Source: Paenibacillus sp. N3.4
Lineage (GTDB): Bacteria > Bacillota > Bacilli > Paenibacillales > NBRC-103111
Assembly: GCF_008017805.1 (NCBI RefSeq)
Contig: NZ_VRTT01000011.1
Span: 1 to 64,000, forward strand
Reading direction: 5' to 3'
DNA length: 64,000 nt
Positions 57,501 through 64,000 of this stretch are shown in pieces (position 1 is the stretch's first letter; each line of letters begins with the position of its first letter). Made by a program: the position numbers and the translations under genes. The notes below the pieces were generated by a model, which was not told the origin of the DNA, made no database searches, and worked only from the letters and a program-made list of their open reading frames with translations.

Positions 57501-57821
57501 CTTAGCCTCCGGATGCTCCAAAATCACTTCCCCGCCGGCAATGCCGCTTGGATAAGGATACTCATCATATAACCAAACATGCATTCCACATTCTTTAGCT
57601 GCCTCTACCGCAACCCGCACTTTTCGGAACCAGGAATCTGATAAATACGGAATTTTCAGCCCCTGTCTCGCACAAATGAAGAACCCTCCCAAGCCTTGCC
57701 TTGCCATTTCATGGATTTGGCAGATTAGTTGCTCGTCCTCCAGTTCCCCATTCCAAAACCAAAAAGGGTGTATGCGGTCATCCGCAGCAGGATTTTTGAA
57801 TCTTTCCATATCGAATAACAT
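54534..57821 (-). CDS. GH106-like glycoside hydrolase (probable alpha-L-rhamnosidase)
   Basis: 1095 aa, no signal peptide, so cytoplasmic. The N-terminus has the GH106 signature FKNPAADDRIHPFWFWNGEL followed by GLGGFFICARQGL and VWLYDEYPYPSG. Later come MFTDEIG and NMFNFHAFFYTIDG. The C-terminal half holds beta-sandwich domains ending in a galactose-binding-like fold (FELNFSGWDPHFHDCAEIFVNG). GH106 enzymes remove alpha-L-rhamnose, including from rhamnogalacturonan; some relatives have unknown targets. The ATG at 57821 has AGGAGG 8 nt upstream. It heads locus D and is followed 4 bp later by the permease gene. Confidence 0.85.
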   Translation of the reverse strand: MLFDMERFKNPAADDRIHPFWFWNGELEDEQLICQIHEMARQGLGGFFICARQGLKIPYLSDSWFRKVRVAVEAAKECGMHVWLYDEYPYPSGIAGGEVILEHPEAKHYTLARTSYRAIGGEHLSLELPWARILYAKAAPVTTNGTPQWNQAMSIRSYIGNYQADQIFQKAGLTNYNQKRFFTYRTIQKLDWQVPPGEWEVLIVQEKELDDFKYFGTFVDPCNKEAMATFIRLTHDKYVAYLGEYLGTTIKGMFTDEIGLLGDLPWSPQLPAYFKERCGYDLLEHLYALINPDTAEGVKIRYDYYQSVHLLLRESYHQQVHDWCERYGLQYVSEVPSVRHTTQLFSHIPAGDSAHEKLGRSLDWILNAQADNFRCNAKMVSSLARQLNRERNLIECFHSVGWSMTLQDARWMIDRMAAQGTNMFNFHAFFYTIDGLAQHDAPPSQFLQNPYWKHFRKLSDYVGRISYVMSTGEAVISAAVLEPVTSLWTRLGNPFHGFSYSGELAEEKEQLEHLKHWWMSICNRMTKDGRDFDHLDPELLVKAEVECGKIKLGKACYSLLVLPPMTNLENNAWEKIKQFVEQGGAVISMGQLPYESIEVQAADRSGMEQVFGVPGTWEAKFWSPHPQREEQLIWFKGNGTAYHLPFHAEDETEQVMEMLSAQLNKLEPLPVRLLPVCGEWGLLMQVRRISADKVLVFISNQEESLRDVKLQVNPHLWGEGEVYQFVFRELSLDDGDVVDLMYQASFGSVCHMDLQMEPYSARLIEITRGGLSDTLPADDKEKSNPFKLDIDASSLWELRPLFSNTVRFDSFRMTMGSKKSSNEGFTEGTSVQVKTFIDQLSDISEATALPVTTWQTFGTPMKLCMDYPLLAHYETEFIIEELLENSGLLMDLGAISGSAAIRVNGHLLDAGHFQPTFLYDHRNISNEINDYLQVGVNLLEVEVEICQDGDGLVDALYITGPFQVLFDDKQRHVLSPASLSKQPVQGGPYKGYPYYAGDLSFRRTFELPALPEESIFELNFSGWDPHFHDCAEIFVNGQSIGVRPWLPYRWTGNTELLRIGANTVEIIVTNTLIGLLEGKYFDYAEHVSKPVQERV

Positions 57822-58082
57822 GGTGGTAACCTCCTGATTAAACAATTCAAGCATAAGACGTTCTAACTATATAATGTAGTTTTTCTATCAACAATTAGAT
57901 TCTCTTGCCTGTTAGTCTTTCTTCAGCTTGGACATTCTTGCATGTCTTCGACATCCTTGCATAAGTGTATTCAATCAAGTAATAATGATTCAGATTGGCC
58001 TTCATGTCTCCCTTCGGACCCCGCAATATTTGTATATGGCTGTGCGGCGGATCAGACTTTTGTCTAGCCCCGTCTTTGTCGG

Positions 58083-58212
58083 CTGGACATCGGTCTTTGC
58101 TGCCATCAGCACCTGCTCCTGGAGCTTGTCTCTCCCCCTAAACCGGCAATAGCGAAGTTCGTGGAGCTTCTTTGGCATCCGCGAAACTTCGCTCTATGGT
58201 ATGGCGGGTCAT
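58083..58212 (-). mobile_element. IS1182-family transposase C-terminal remnant
   Basis: Reading from 58212 gives MTRHTIERSFADAKEA; after one frameshift, LHELRYCRFRGRDKLQEQVL follows. This is the characteristic C-terminal motif of IS1182 transposases. Nothing else of the element is evident. It directly abuts the cut end of the sugar-isomerase gene. In 57822-58082 I see only leader sequence of the rhamnosidase gene. Confidence 0.78.
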
Positions 58213-58235
58213 CTTTTATTTGCCGCTTTGTAAAT

Positions 58236-58841
58236 TCAATTTTTCCAGAATCCCCCGCAAATGCTCGGCACCGCTTGAAATCCTTTCTTCCATTTGTCTT
58301 CCGCATTCACAAGCGTATTCCCGGTGTCGAGGTTTACGCCGCATATATCCGCACCGGCGGCTTCAACGACGTGCAAAATATCGAAGGTGGAGTCACCGTG
58401 ATTCTCGAGATTGATCCGACTGCCGCACTCCTCCAACACCGGTCTCAGACTTCGCACGAAATCGGCACTCTTCGATAAATGCGTGTTCCATGGAACGGGG
58501 TGCTTGTATCGTTCGTTATTGCGGCTGATTATACCCGCCAACTCATGCCAGCCGGCTTTGGCGAAGGCTTGAATATCATGGATCATCGCGGTTCTTACTT
58601 CGTCCTCCGATTGCTGGAACAGAATCGGGTTGCACATCCCTACAGAAACGTTTATATACATCCCGAGTGAATCGGCATAATCCCTTAAGTGCAGGAGTTC
58701 ACCCAAATCGCGCTTGCTGCTCAATCCGTCCATGCCGCCAAACTGCACGCCATCCAATCCTCGTTTGTTGGCATAATCTAGACACTGATAAGGATCCAGG
58801 TTCAATTCCCGGAGCGTAAAGCTGTCGATTCCTATCCTCAA
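58236..58841 (-). pseudogene. Sugar phosphate isomerase/epimerase-like TIM barrel, 3-prime truncated
   Basis: 201 aa; family members have about 270-290. It has the xylose-isomerase/AP-endonuclease-2 barrel start (MRIGIDSFTLRELNLDPYQCLDYANKRG) and metal-site stretches INLENHGDST and GVNLDTGN. Homology fades after NAEDKWKKGF, where the IS1182 remnant begins, so the last two or three strands are lost. The TTG start has AAGGAGG 7 nt upstream. It is co-directional with the Gfo/Idh/MocA gene 35 bp before it; such pairs process unusual sugars or inositols. Confidence 0.8.
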
Positions 58842-58875
58842 GGCCAGTCCTCCTTTAATCGTCTGACTACCGCTT

Positions 58876-59940
58876 TCAACGTGTCGGTTGCAGGGGAAGG
58901 CTGACTACCGCCTTCGTTTCCTCAGCCCGATAAGCGGCTTCCGCCACTTCAACCGTTTTACGGCTGTCTATCCCGTCGGTCAAAATTTCCGCCTGTTCGC
59001 CTCTCAAGCTTTTCACCCATTGCTCGATGCAGCGCTGATGGCCTGTCAATTCTTTCTTGACGTCAACCTTGACGAAGCTTCCTTCGCCTTTCATGTCATA
59101 GTGAAACTGCTTGGATGATCCGTCATGAATTTTGACGTATGTGCCTTTGCCGCTCATAAAATACGCTTCACCCTTCGTACCGGTGACATGATTGAATTCG
59201 TACCATAATCCGTCCGGAGCGTGATGCGATTGCGTATACCAGTTTATGGAGAGCAGGGCCAGTGCGCCCGATCGCATTTTGGCCAATACGGCTCCGATGC
59301 TTTCCCCTTCCATGCGATCCGGCTCCGTCTTCGTCATGCAAGTCACCTGATCCACTTCGCCTTCATACCATCTGAGCGAATCGATCTGATGGGTAAGACA
59401 GCTCATGATGGCACCGCCGCCAAGCATTTCCTTCGATCGTACCCAGCTTCGCTCGGGGAAAACGACGTTCTGATTGTGCTCCAATTTCCAGAATAAAATG
59501 TCCCCCAGTTCGCCGGAATCAACCACCCGCTTAAGCGCCTGCCAATCGGAATCGTAGCGCCGATCATGGCAAACGGTAAGCGATACGCCGGCTTTCTCGC
59601 AAGCTTTGATCATTCGATCGCACTCTTCCACATTGCGGGCCATCACCTTCTCGGTCAGCACATGCTTGCCTGCTTCCGCAGCCGCGATAGCAGCAGGCGC
59701 GTGCAAATAATGCGGAAGAAGAATATCAACCGCATCCACGTCCTTATCGGCCAAAATCTCGGTATAATCTCCTACAATGGCAACATCCTCGCCCAGCAGT
59801 CTTCGGATCTCACTGTGGCGGCTTGCGTCAGACTCGGCCACAACGACTTCGCAAAGATCCCCGAGACGTGTATACCCCGGAGCATGTGCAGCCAAAATGC
59901 CTCCGCCGCCCAGAATGCCGATCTTCAGTTTAGTGCTCAT
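58876..59940 (-). CDS. Gfo/Idh/MocA family oxidoreductase
   Basis: 354 aa. NAD(P)-binding Rossmann start IGILGGGGILAAHAPGY, then the family motif TEKVMA (EKP-type, with valine for proline), and a C-terminal alpha/beta domain (GGGAIMSCLTHQIDSLRW) with the catalytic-type histidine. It oxidises or reduces a sugar or cyclitol in the cytoplasm. It probably worked with the truncated isomerase gene just downstream. The ATG follows GAGGGAG. Confidence 0.88.
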   Translation of the reverse strand: MSTKLKIGILGGGGILAAHAPGYTRLGDLCEVVVAESDASRHSEIRRLLGEDVAIVGDYTEILADKDVDAVDILLPHYLHAPAAIAAAEAGKHVLTEKVMARNVEECDRMIKACEKAGVSLTVCHDRRYDSDWQALKRVVDSGELGDILFWKLEHNQNVVFPERSWVRSKEMLGGGAIMSCLTHQIDSLRWYEGEVDQVTCMTKTEPDRMEGESIGAVLAKMRSGALALLSINWYTQSHHAPDGLWYEFNHVTGTKGEAYFMSGKGTYVKIHDGSSKQFHYDMKGEGSFVKVDVKKELTGHQRCIEQWVKSLRGEQAEILTDGIDSRKTVEVAEAAYRAEETKAVVSLPLQPTR

Positions 59941-60097
59941 TTCCGCTTCAACTCCCTCATAATTTCTGTCACGGAAACATTATCTCACCGTGGGATGGAA
60001 GGTTGAAATGACAAATTGTCTGATTTTATACACTTTTTGTTCGATGCTTGCTTCATTCCGCTTGATTCGGTTGCGCGTTGCACTATTATAAGTGTAA

Positions 60098-60597
60098 TTA
60101 GGACCTCAATTCGTCACGCATTGGCTGAATCTGGACATCACTCTTTTTGACCATTTTCAACTGTTCGACTTTATAGAAACTCCTTATGTCACCTCCGGAG
60201 ACGTCGGAACTAACATCGGTCGGCTTTAATCCGAAATAACCGCTTTGATGAACGCAGAGCCGATCGACGCCAGCACATCCTTGTACAGGATGGCGCAAGT
60301 CAAGCAGCGAATGCTCGCTCTGCTGGAAATTGTTCTTTCTGTCTCCCGATACAAGATCGGAGCTTCGATGTACTTGTCCATCTTCCATTTTCATAAAGAG
60401 TTCAAACAAGCTTCCCAAGTTTCTCCGATGCAATATATCAAGCGCAGAGACTGAAGAAGGCGCAATATTTGTTGGCTAATACGGATTTGACGATGGGGGA
60501 AATCGCGAATCGGATCGGCTATAATCATGCGTATCCGTTCATCCGATTTTTTAAATCGATGTACGGCAGCGTCCTGGCAAATACAAAAAAGCGCTGA
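60098..60597 (+). pseudogene. AraC/RhaS-like regulator remnant
   Basis: The plus strand reads PQFVTHWLNLDITLFDHFQL, a cupin-type AraC effector domain, but lacks the N-terminus. There is an in-frame TAA after VGTNIGRL. The frame continues through FHFHKEFKQASQVSPMQYIKR, then a frameshift near 60450 leads to LKKAQYLLANTDLTMGEIAN and a final TGA. The helix-turn-helix parts are still clear. It is divergent from the Gfo/Idh/MocA gene and may once have regulated it. Confidence 0.75.
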
Positions 60598-60845
60598 CCC
60601 GCCTATAGTCCAGTTTGGAACTTGACAATGTCAACACCATATTCCTGTCCAAAAGATTTTTCGACAGAAGCGGCTATTATATTTATATTTTTTTGAACGA
60701 CCGAGCCATGGTTTAAGGATTCTTTTTCAACTCGATGCCCCCTTTTTAGTTTTATTATTGATTGGACAAAGAAAGGTTGTGGTGCAAAGCTCTAATTCAT
60801 GATAACGCAACTAATAATGAAGTCATGGGATTGGAGCAACTTAGT

Positions 60846-61351
60846 ATGGAAATCAAATTGGATTTATTTGAATGGAAGCAGTATGAATCGTCAATCATCT
60901 TACTAACAGTTCGATGGTATTTAAAATATTGTATGAGCGAGCGGGGATTAGATCTTTCCCATACGACAATCATGAGATGGGTCCATGAGTTTGGGCCCGA
61001 AATAGACAAACGAATCCGCCCCTATTTAAGACCCACAAATTATTCGTACAGAACAAACGAAACTTACATCAAAGTCAAAGATCAATGGAAGTATTTATAT
61101 AGAGCGGTTGATTCTATGGGGAAACGATTGATTCTATGTTATCTGAAAATCGAGATATGCTAGCAGCTAAGCGTTTCTTTACAAAAGCATTCACCTCACC
61201 ACATAATCAATTCCCACCTGTGATCACTTTGGATAAAAACCCTGCCTATCCACCAACCATACAAGAATTAATAAATGAAATGCTATGCCAAAACCCACAC
61301 GCCGAAATACAACGGTCAGTCAACGTACTGCTGAGCCGCCTTCATGTATAA
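60846..61351 (+). mobile_element. IS6-family (IS240-like) transposase remnant
   Basis: Typical IS6 transposase segments: LFEWKQYESSIILLTVRWYL, HTTIMRWVHEFGPEIDKRIR, NETYIKVKDQWKYLYRAVDS, and in another frame AAKRFFTKAF and ITLDKNPAYPP. There is an internal deletion after RWYLKY (the zinc-finger/DLV region is missing), a frameshift near 61125, and no C-terminus. It cannot encode an active transposase. The 60598-60845 stretch before it holds nothing I recognise. Confidence 0.85.
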
Positions 61352-61364
61352 TACCCTTCCGAAA

Positions 61365-62507
61365 TCATGCTGCTTTGAACGGCTGTTCTAATATTTGCTT
61401 CACAGTTGCCGGCCACTTCGCATAATCGCCGCCATAGCAGCTCAGCAGCGCAAACATCCAACGGTCGATCCCAAACGCGATACAACCCGAATGCATCGGC
61501 TTATACTCATCATTCAGCACTTCAAAGGGCTTGCATAGCGAATCCTCCATATTATTAAACGAGGCAATAGAGAAAGAGCCGTTACCTTCTCCAGCTTCCA
61601 CGACCAGTTCATATTTCATATTCCCCATGAGCTGGAGCTGTCCTTTGGCAGTTTCCTCCGAGAAGTAGAAAGGATCGCTTGCCGTCTCAATTCGGCCGCG
61701 TAAACCGAGTGATTCAAACAGCGTCCATACATCCTCCATAAATTGCTTCCGTTTCGTCTCAATAAATGAGTTATCACCGAACATGACAATCTCTCTCATG
61801 CTAAATTCATTCATGCGGTGCTTCCCTAATCTCCACAAAGCTTCATGCCGGTAACAGGTGCCGCGGGCGGTCAGCAGCAACGGATTGGATAACCGCTTTT
61901 CCGAGAGCTCCGCATAGCAATGAAAGCATACGGCAGGAGAAAGCGCATAGGCGCTGAGCCTGGAAATTTCCTCTAAATGACCTGTTTCCCGAACCTTGTT
62001 AAGGTCTTGTAAGCGATGGGGGAATTCAGACACCAAATGAATATTTTGAGGAAAGGTGGGGATATAACGACACTTGTGCAGCGTTGCGAGCGGGATCATG
62101 GACGGGTAGCTGCGTAATTGCGCGTCATGATGAAGGGATAATTCTTGTAGAATGCGATCGATTTGCTGGAACAACGTAACGGCCAAGTCTCTTCGCACCG
62201 AGCCGTCAGCGGTGAACAAATAATCAATCGGCTGCATCTCCTCATGCCATGGGGACACTTTCTCTTCGCTCTGAATGTAAGTGCGGCTGCCGATGATCCG
62301 GTTGTGCCGTTCCTTCTCCATTAAATAGGCGATCGTTCCCTCGATCGTTCCCACATCGGCGCCCGGAAGCATATCGACAACGATGTCTTGAGTTTGAGCG
62401 TCAAGGCGACAGTCTGAGATGCCCTCTATACTATACATTAATTTCGAAAGCAGCGACTGCGCTTGCTTCACATTTAGCTTCCCTTCAGTTGGATACGTTT
62501 TGATCAT
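61365..62507 (-). CDS. Class II aaRS-like amino acid:[carrier protein] ligase homologue
   Basis: 380 aa. Residues 1-95 are a family-specific N-terminal domain. From about 140 to the end it has the catalytic core of stand-alone seryl-tRNA-synthetase-like enzymes that load an amino acid on a carrier protein: LSPAVCFHCY, GTCYRHE (motif 2), RMNEFSMREIVMFG, DPFYF, KYELVVE and HSGCIAFGIDRW (motif 3). The expected zinc ligands are present as Cys194, Glu222 and Cys342. No tRNA-binding arm is seen. It follows the AsbF-type gene by 29 bp in the same operon. It could load an amino acid on a carrier protein, or act as a condensing enzyme of a siderophore pathway. The carrier protein is not in the window. 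Confidence 0.78.
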   Translation of the reverse strand: MIKTYPTEGKLNVKQAQSLLSKLMYSIEGISDCRLDAQTQDIVVDMLPGADVGTIEGTIAYLMEKERHNRIIGSRTYIQSEEKVSPWHEEMQPIDYLFTADGSVRRDLAVTLFQQIDRILQELSLHHDAQLRSYPSMIPLATLHKCRYIPTFPQNIHLVSEFPHRLQDLNKVRETGHLEEISRLSAYALSPAVCFHCYAELSEKRLSNPLLLTARGTCYRHEALWRLGKHRMNEFSMREIVMFGDNSFIETKRKQFMEDVWTLFESLGLRGRIETASDPFYFSEETAKGQLQLMGNMKYELVVEAGEGNGSFSIASFNNMEDSLCKPFEVLNDEYKPMHSGCIAFGIDRWMFALLSCYGGDYAKWPATVKQILEQPFKAA

Positions 62508-62536
62508 TACACATGCACCTTTCTTTCATTTAATAT

Positions 62537-63391
62537 TTAAATGGACACATCGCGCTGCAGCTCATGCTTTATAAGCCAAGCGAGCTCTTTCTCCAAGTAC
62601 CGGAACGGTTGATCTCCAAACCATTCAATTGCTGCCGTATATGTGCTGTTGTCACGATCCAATTGCTCGATAATCGGCGTATAATCGATTACACCCTCGG
62701 AAAGCGCTGTCAAGCCATTTCGATCCCCGCTTGGAGAATACACGTTATCCGGCGCGAACACACCCAGCTTATCGCGGCCAGATATGTTTTTCAGGTGATA
62801 GTTGATCGTCCATCCCTTCAAAGCCCGATAGGCGTACAACGGATCGCTGCCCAACTCCCATATATGCAAAAAATCAAGATTGACGCGAATATGGGAATGA
62901 GCCGCCTCATTCAGCAGACGGAGCGTGGACGACAGGGTATCCGCTAAAGTGTTCGGATGCGTCTCGAGCACGAGGTAAACACCGTTCTCAGAAGCAAGCT
63001 GGGCAAGCTCCTGCAACCTTGTTACACATCGTTCCCAAACTCTCGGACTAGCCACGTCGCTCGACTGATTCCCTGCAAAAATACGAAGCTTATTGGTACG
63101 AAACGTTTGGGCAAGGGAAAAAAGAGAGTTCCCTCGTTCTAATACCGCCGACGTTTGATCGTCCTCTGCGAATAAATCGATATAATCGCTTACCATCGAA
63201 ATTCGAACGCCCCTGGCTTCCATCTTATCCAATAGGCGAGATACCTCATGCTTTGGGTTGCACGAGAGCGCCCTCGCGTGAATTCCCCACAATTCAATCC
63301 CGGCGAAGCCTTTCTCACAGGCAAAATGAACCAGATCGTTAAAGGAAACAAGCTCATGCCGGAAGGAAATGGAACATAACGAGTAATTCAA
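62537..63391 (-). CDS. asbF: 3-dehydroshikimate dehydratase (petrobactin AsbF type)
   Basis: 284 aa from a TTG start with GGAGG 8 nt upstream; the frame extends five codons further without a site. The start MNYSLCSISFRHELVSF and the whole length match AsbF of Bacillus, a TIM-barrel metalloenzyme that converts 3-dehydroshikimate to 3,4-dihydroxybenzoate. Metal ligands line up: Glu143 (VLETHPNTL), Asp173 (NLDFLHIWE), His199 (NYHLKNIS) and Glu256 (AIEWFG). The product is the catechol unit of petrobactin-type siderophores. It sits 27 bp after an AMP-forming ligase gene that could activate that acid and before an amino acid:carrier ligase homologue. Iron (Fur) control is likely but the operon promoter is outside the window. 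Confidence 0.93.
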   Translation of the reverse strand: MNYSLCSISFRHELVSFNDLVHFACEKGFAGIELWGIHARALSCNPKHEVSRLLDKMEARGVRISMVSDYIDLFAEDDQTSAVLERGNSLFSLAQTFRTNKLRIFAGNQSSDVASPRVWERCVTRLQELAQLASENGVYLVLETHPNTLADTLSSTLRLLNEAAHSHIRVNLDFLHIWELGSDPLYAYRALKGWTINYHLKNISGRDKLGVFAPDNVYSPSGDRNGLTALSEGVIDYTPIIEQLDRDNSTYTAAIEWFGDQPFRYLEKELAWLIKHELQRDVSI

Positions 63392-63417
63392 ACCACACAC
63401 CTCCAATCCAATTTTCC

Positions 63418-64000
63418 TCAGGCCTTTCGCAATTTTTTATAACGTTCTGAGAATAGCTCCTTCTCTTGGATGTAAACTTTCACCGGAACTTGATAGTCCT
63501 CCAGCTTGCCTTGGCAAAAGATTCTTACTCTTTGCTTAAGCTCCTTAGCATCGATCAGATGGTCGGTATTGACAACAGCACAAACCACATGACCCAACAA
63601 AGAACTAGGCTCTCCCTTGACGGTAACATCCCGCACCTCGTCCATTTGGAGCAAGACATCCTCCACCTCGACAGGATATACTTTCCTTCCGCCTACATTA
63701 ATGATTTCAGAGCATCGCCCGAAAATCCGCAAGTACTCTCCATCCACGCTGACTTGATCCTGCGTATTAAACCAGCCTTCTTCATCAAACGGGTTAGGCG
63801 CATTCAGATATCCGACCATTGCCGTCTTGGAGCGGATATGAAGTACACCGTCCACGATCTTCGTCTCTATCCCTTCCCCTCCGATTTTCAGCCAGGGAGA
63901 TCCGGAATCCTTCGACTTGGCTCGCAAAATGCCGAGCTCCGATAAGCCATACGTTTGTCTCAGTTCAATGTGAGGGAACTGACTGCGCAATTGCTGCAGC
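63418..64000 (-). CDS. AMP-forming acid ligase (adenylation enzyme), C-terminal part
   Basis: About 194 codons are visible; the N-terminus is beyond the window. Adenylation motifs: LRQTYGLSELG (A5), GWFNTQD (A7, usually TGD), INVGGRKVYPVEVE (A8) and a C-terminal SERYKKLRK with the A10 lysine. It activates a carboxylic acid as the AMP ester and loads it on a carrier protein or CoA. Next to AsbF the natural substrate would be 3,4-dihydroxybenzoate, making this an AsbC counterpart (inference). Unlike the Bacillus asb operon, no carrier-protein gene follows it directly. Confidence 0.85.
   Translation of the reverse strand, partial: LQQLRSQFPHIELRQTYGLSELGILRAKSKDSGSPWLKIGGEGIETKIVDGVLHIRSKTAMVGYLNAPNPFDEEGWFNTQDQVSVDGEYLRIFGRCSEIINVGGRKVYPVEVEDVLLQMDEVRDVTVKGEPSSLLGHVVCAVVNTDHLIDAKELKQRVRIFCQGKLEDYQVPVKVYIQEKELFSERYKKLRKA

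Noticed and set aside
58236..58841. Possible second AsbF-like dehydratase
   Set aside because: It shares the TIM-barrel superfamily but lacks the AsbF start and motifs. Context with a Gfo/Idh/MocA gene fits a sugar isomerase.
60098..60433. 111-codon minus-strand frame
   Set aside because: The plus strand here clearly encodes AraC domains, so this is its shadow.
1..64000. CRISPR arrays, tRNA or rRNA genes, prophage
   Set aside because: No regularly spaced repeats, no tRNA-like clover sequences and no phage structural genes were recognised on either strand.

Overview
The window looks like chromosomal DNA of a Paenibacillus-type firmicute (Paenibacillaceae). The reasons are moderate GC, strong AGGAGG-type ribosome binding sites, TTG and GTG starts, many lipoprotein sugar-binding proteins with paired permeases but no ATPase, YesM/YesN-type two-component systems, large Cache-AraC regulators, and big modular secreted glycosidases. 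Almost every gene is on the minus strand. No rRNA, tRNA or CRISPR array was seen.

Region 1 (1-8.3 kb) is an anaerobic-metabolism block: the start of a formate/nitrite channel gene, a hemerythrin, a divergent membrane acyltransferase, a long ribosome hibernation factor, pflA, pflB and adhE. FNR-type palindromes (TGTGA-N6-TCACA) sit near -41.5 of the hemerythrin promoter and near -40 of the adhE promoter. adhE carries a single-base frameshift.

Region 2 (8.3-58 kb) holds four related plant-polysaccharide loci, each with a solute-binding protein and two permeases. Locus A (8.9-24.3 kb): Cache-AraC regulator, importer, broken second AraC gene, PL22-like oligogalacturonate lyase, FAD oxidoreductase, 1490-aa modular glycosidase. 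Locus B (24.4-33.9 kb): broken YesN, YesM, importer, PL22-like lyase, truncated binding-module protein. Locus C (34.3-41.8 kb): YesM, YesN, importer with frameshifted binding protein, GH43/GH130-like beta-propeller enzyme. Locus D (41.9-57.9 kb): GH106-like rhamnosidase, importer with one frameshifted permease, AraC regulator, PL22-like lyase, 1643-aa modular glycosidase. Rhamnosidase plus oligogalacturonate lyases suggest rhamnogalacturonan or pectin side chains as substrate (inference). The loci share paralogues, recent duplications, a mosaic lyase gene and catabolite-repression-type operators.

Region 3 (58-61.35 kb) is a decaying junction: a sugar-isomerase gene cut by an IS1182 remnant, an intact Gfo/Idh/MocA dehydrogenase, an AraC pseudogene and an IS6 remnant.

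Region 4 (61.36-64 kb) is the end of a biosynthetic operon: the C-terminus of an AMP-forming acid ligase, a clear AsbF-type 3-dehydroshikimate dehydratase (3,4-dihydroxybenzoate supply, as for petrobactin), and a class II aminoacyl-tRNA-synthetase-like amino acid:carrier-protein ligase homologue. This combination is the most interesting candidate system.

Several disruptions are single-base losses in short A/T runs (adhE, one binding protein, one permease twice). They may be sequencing errors rather than real pseudogenes.
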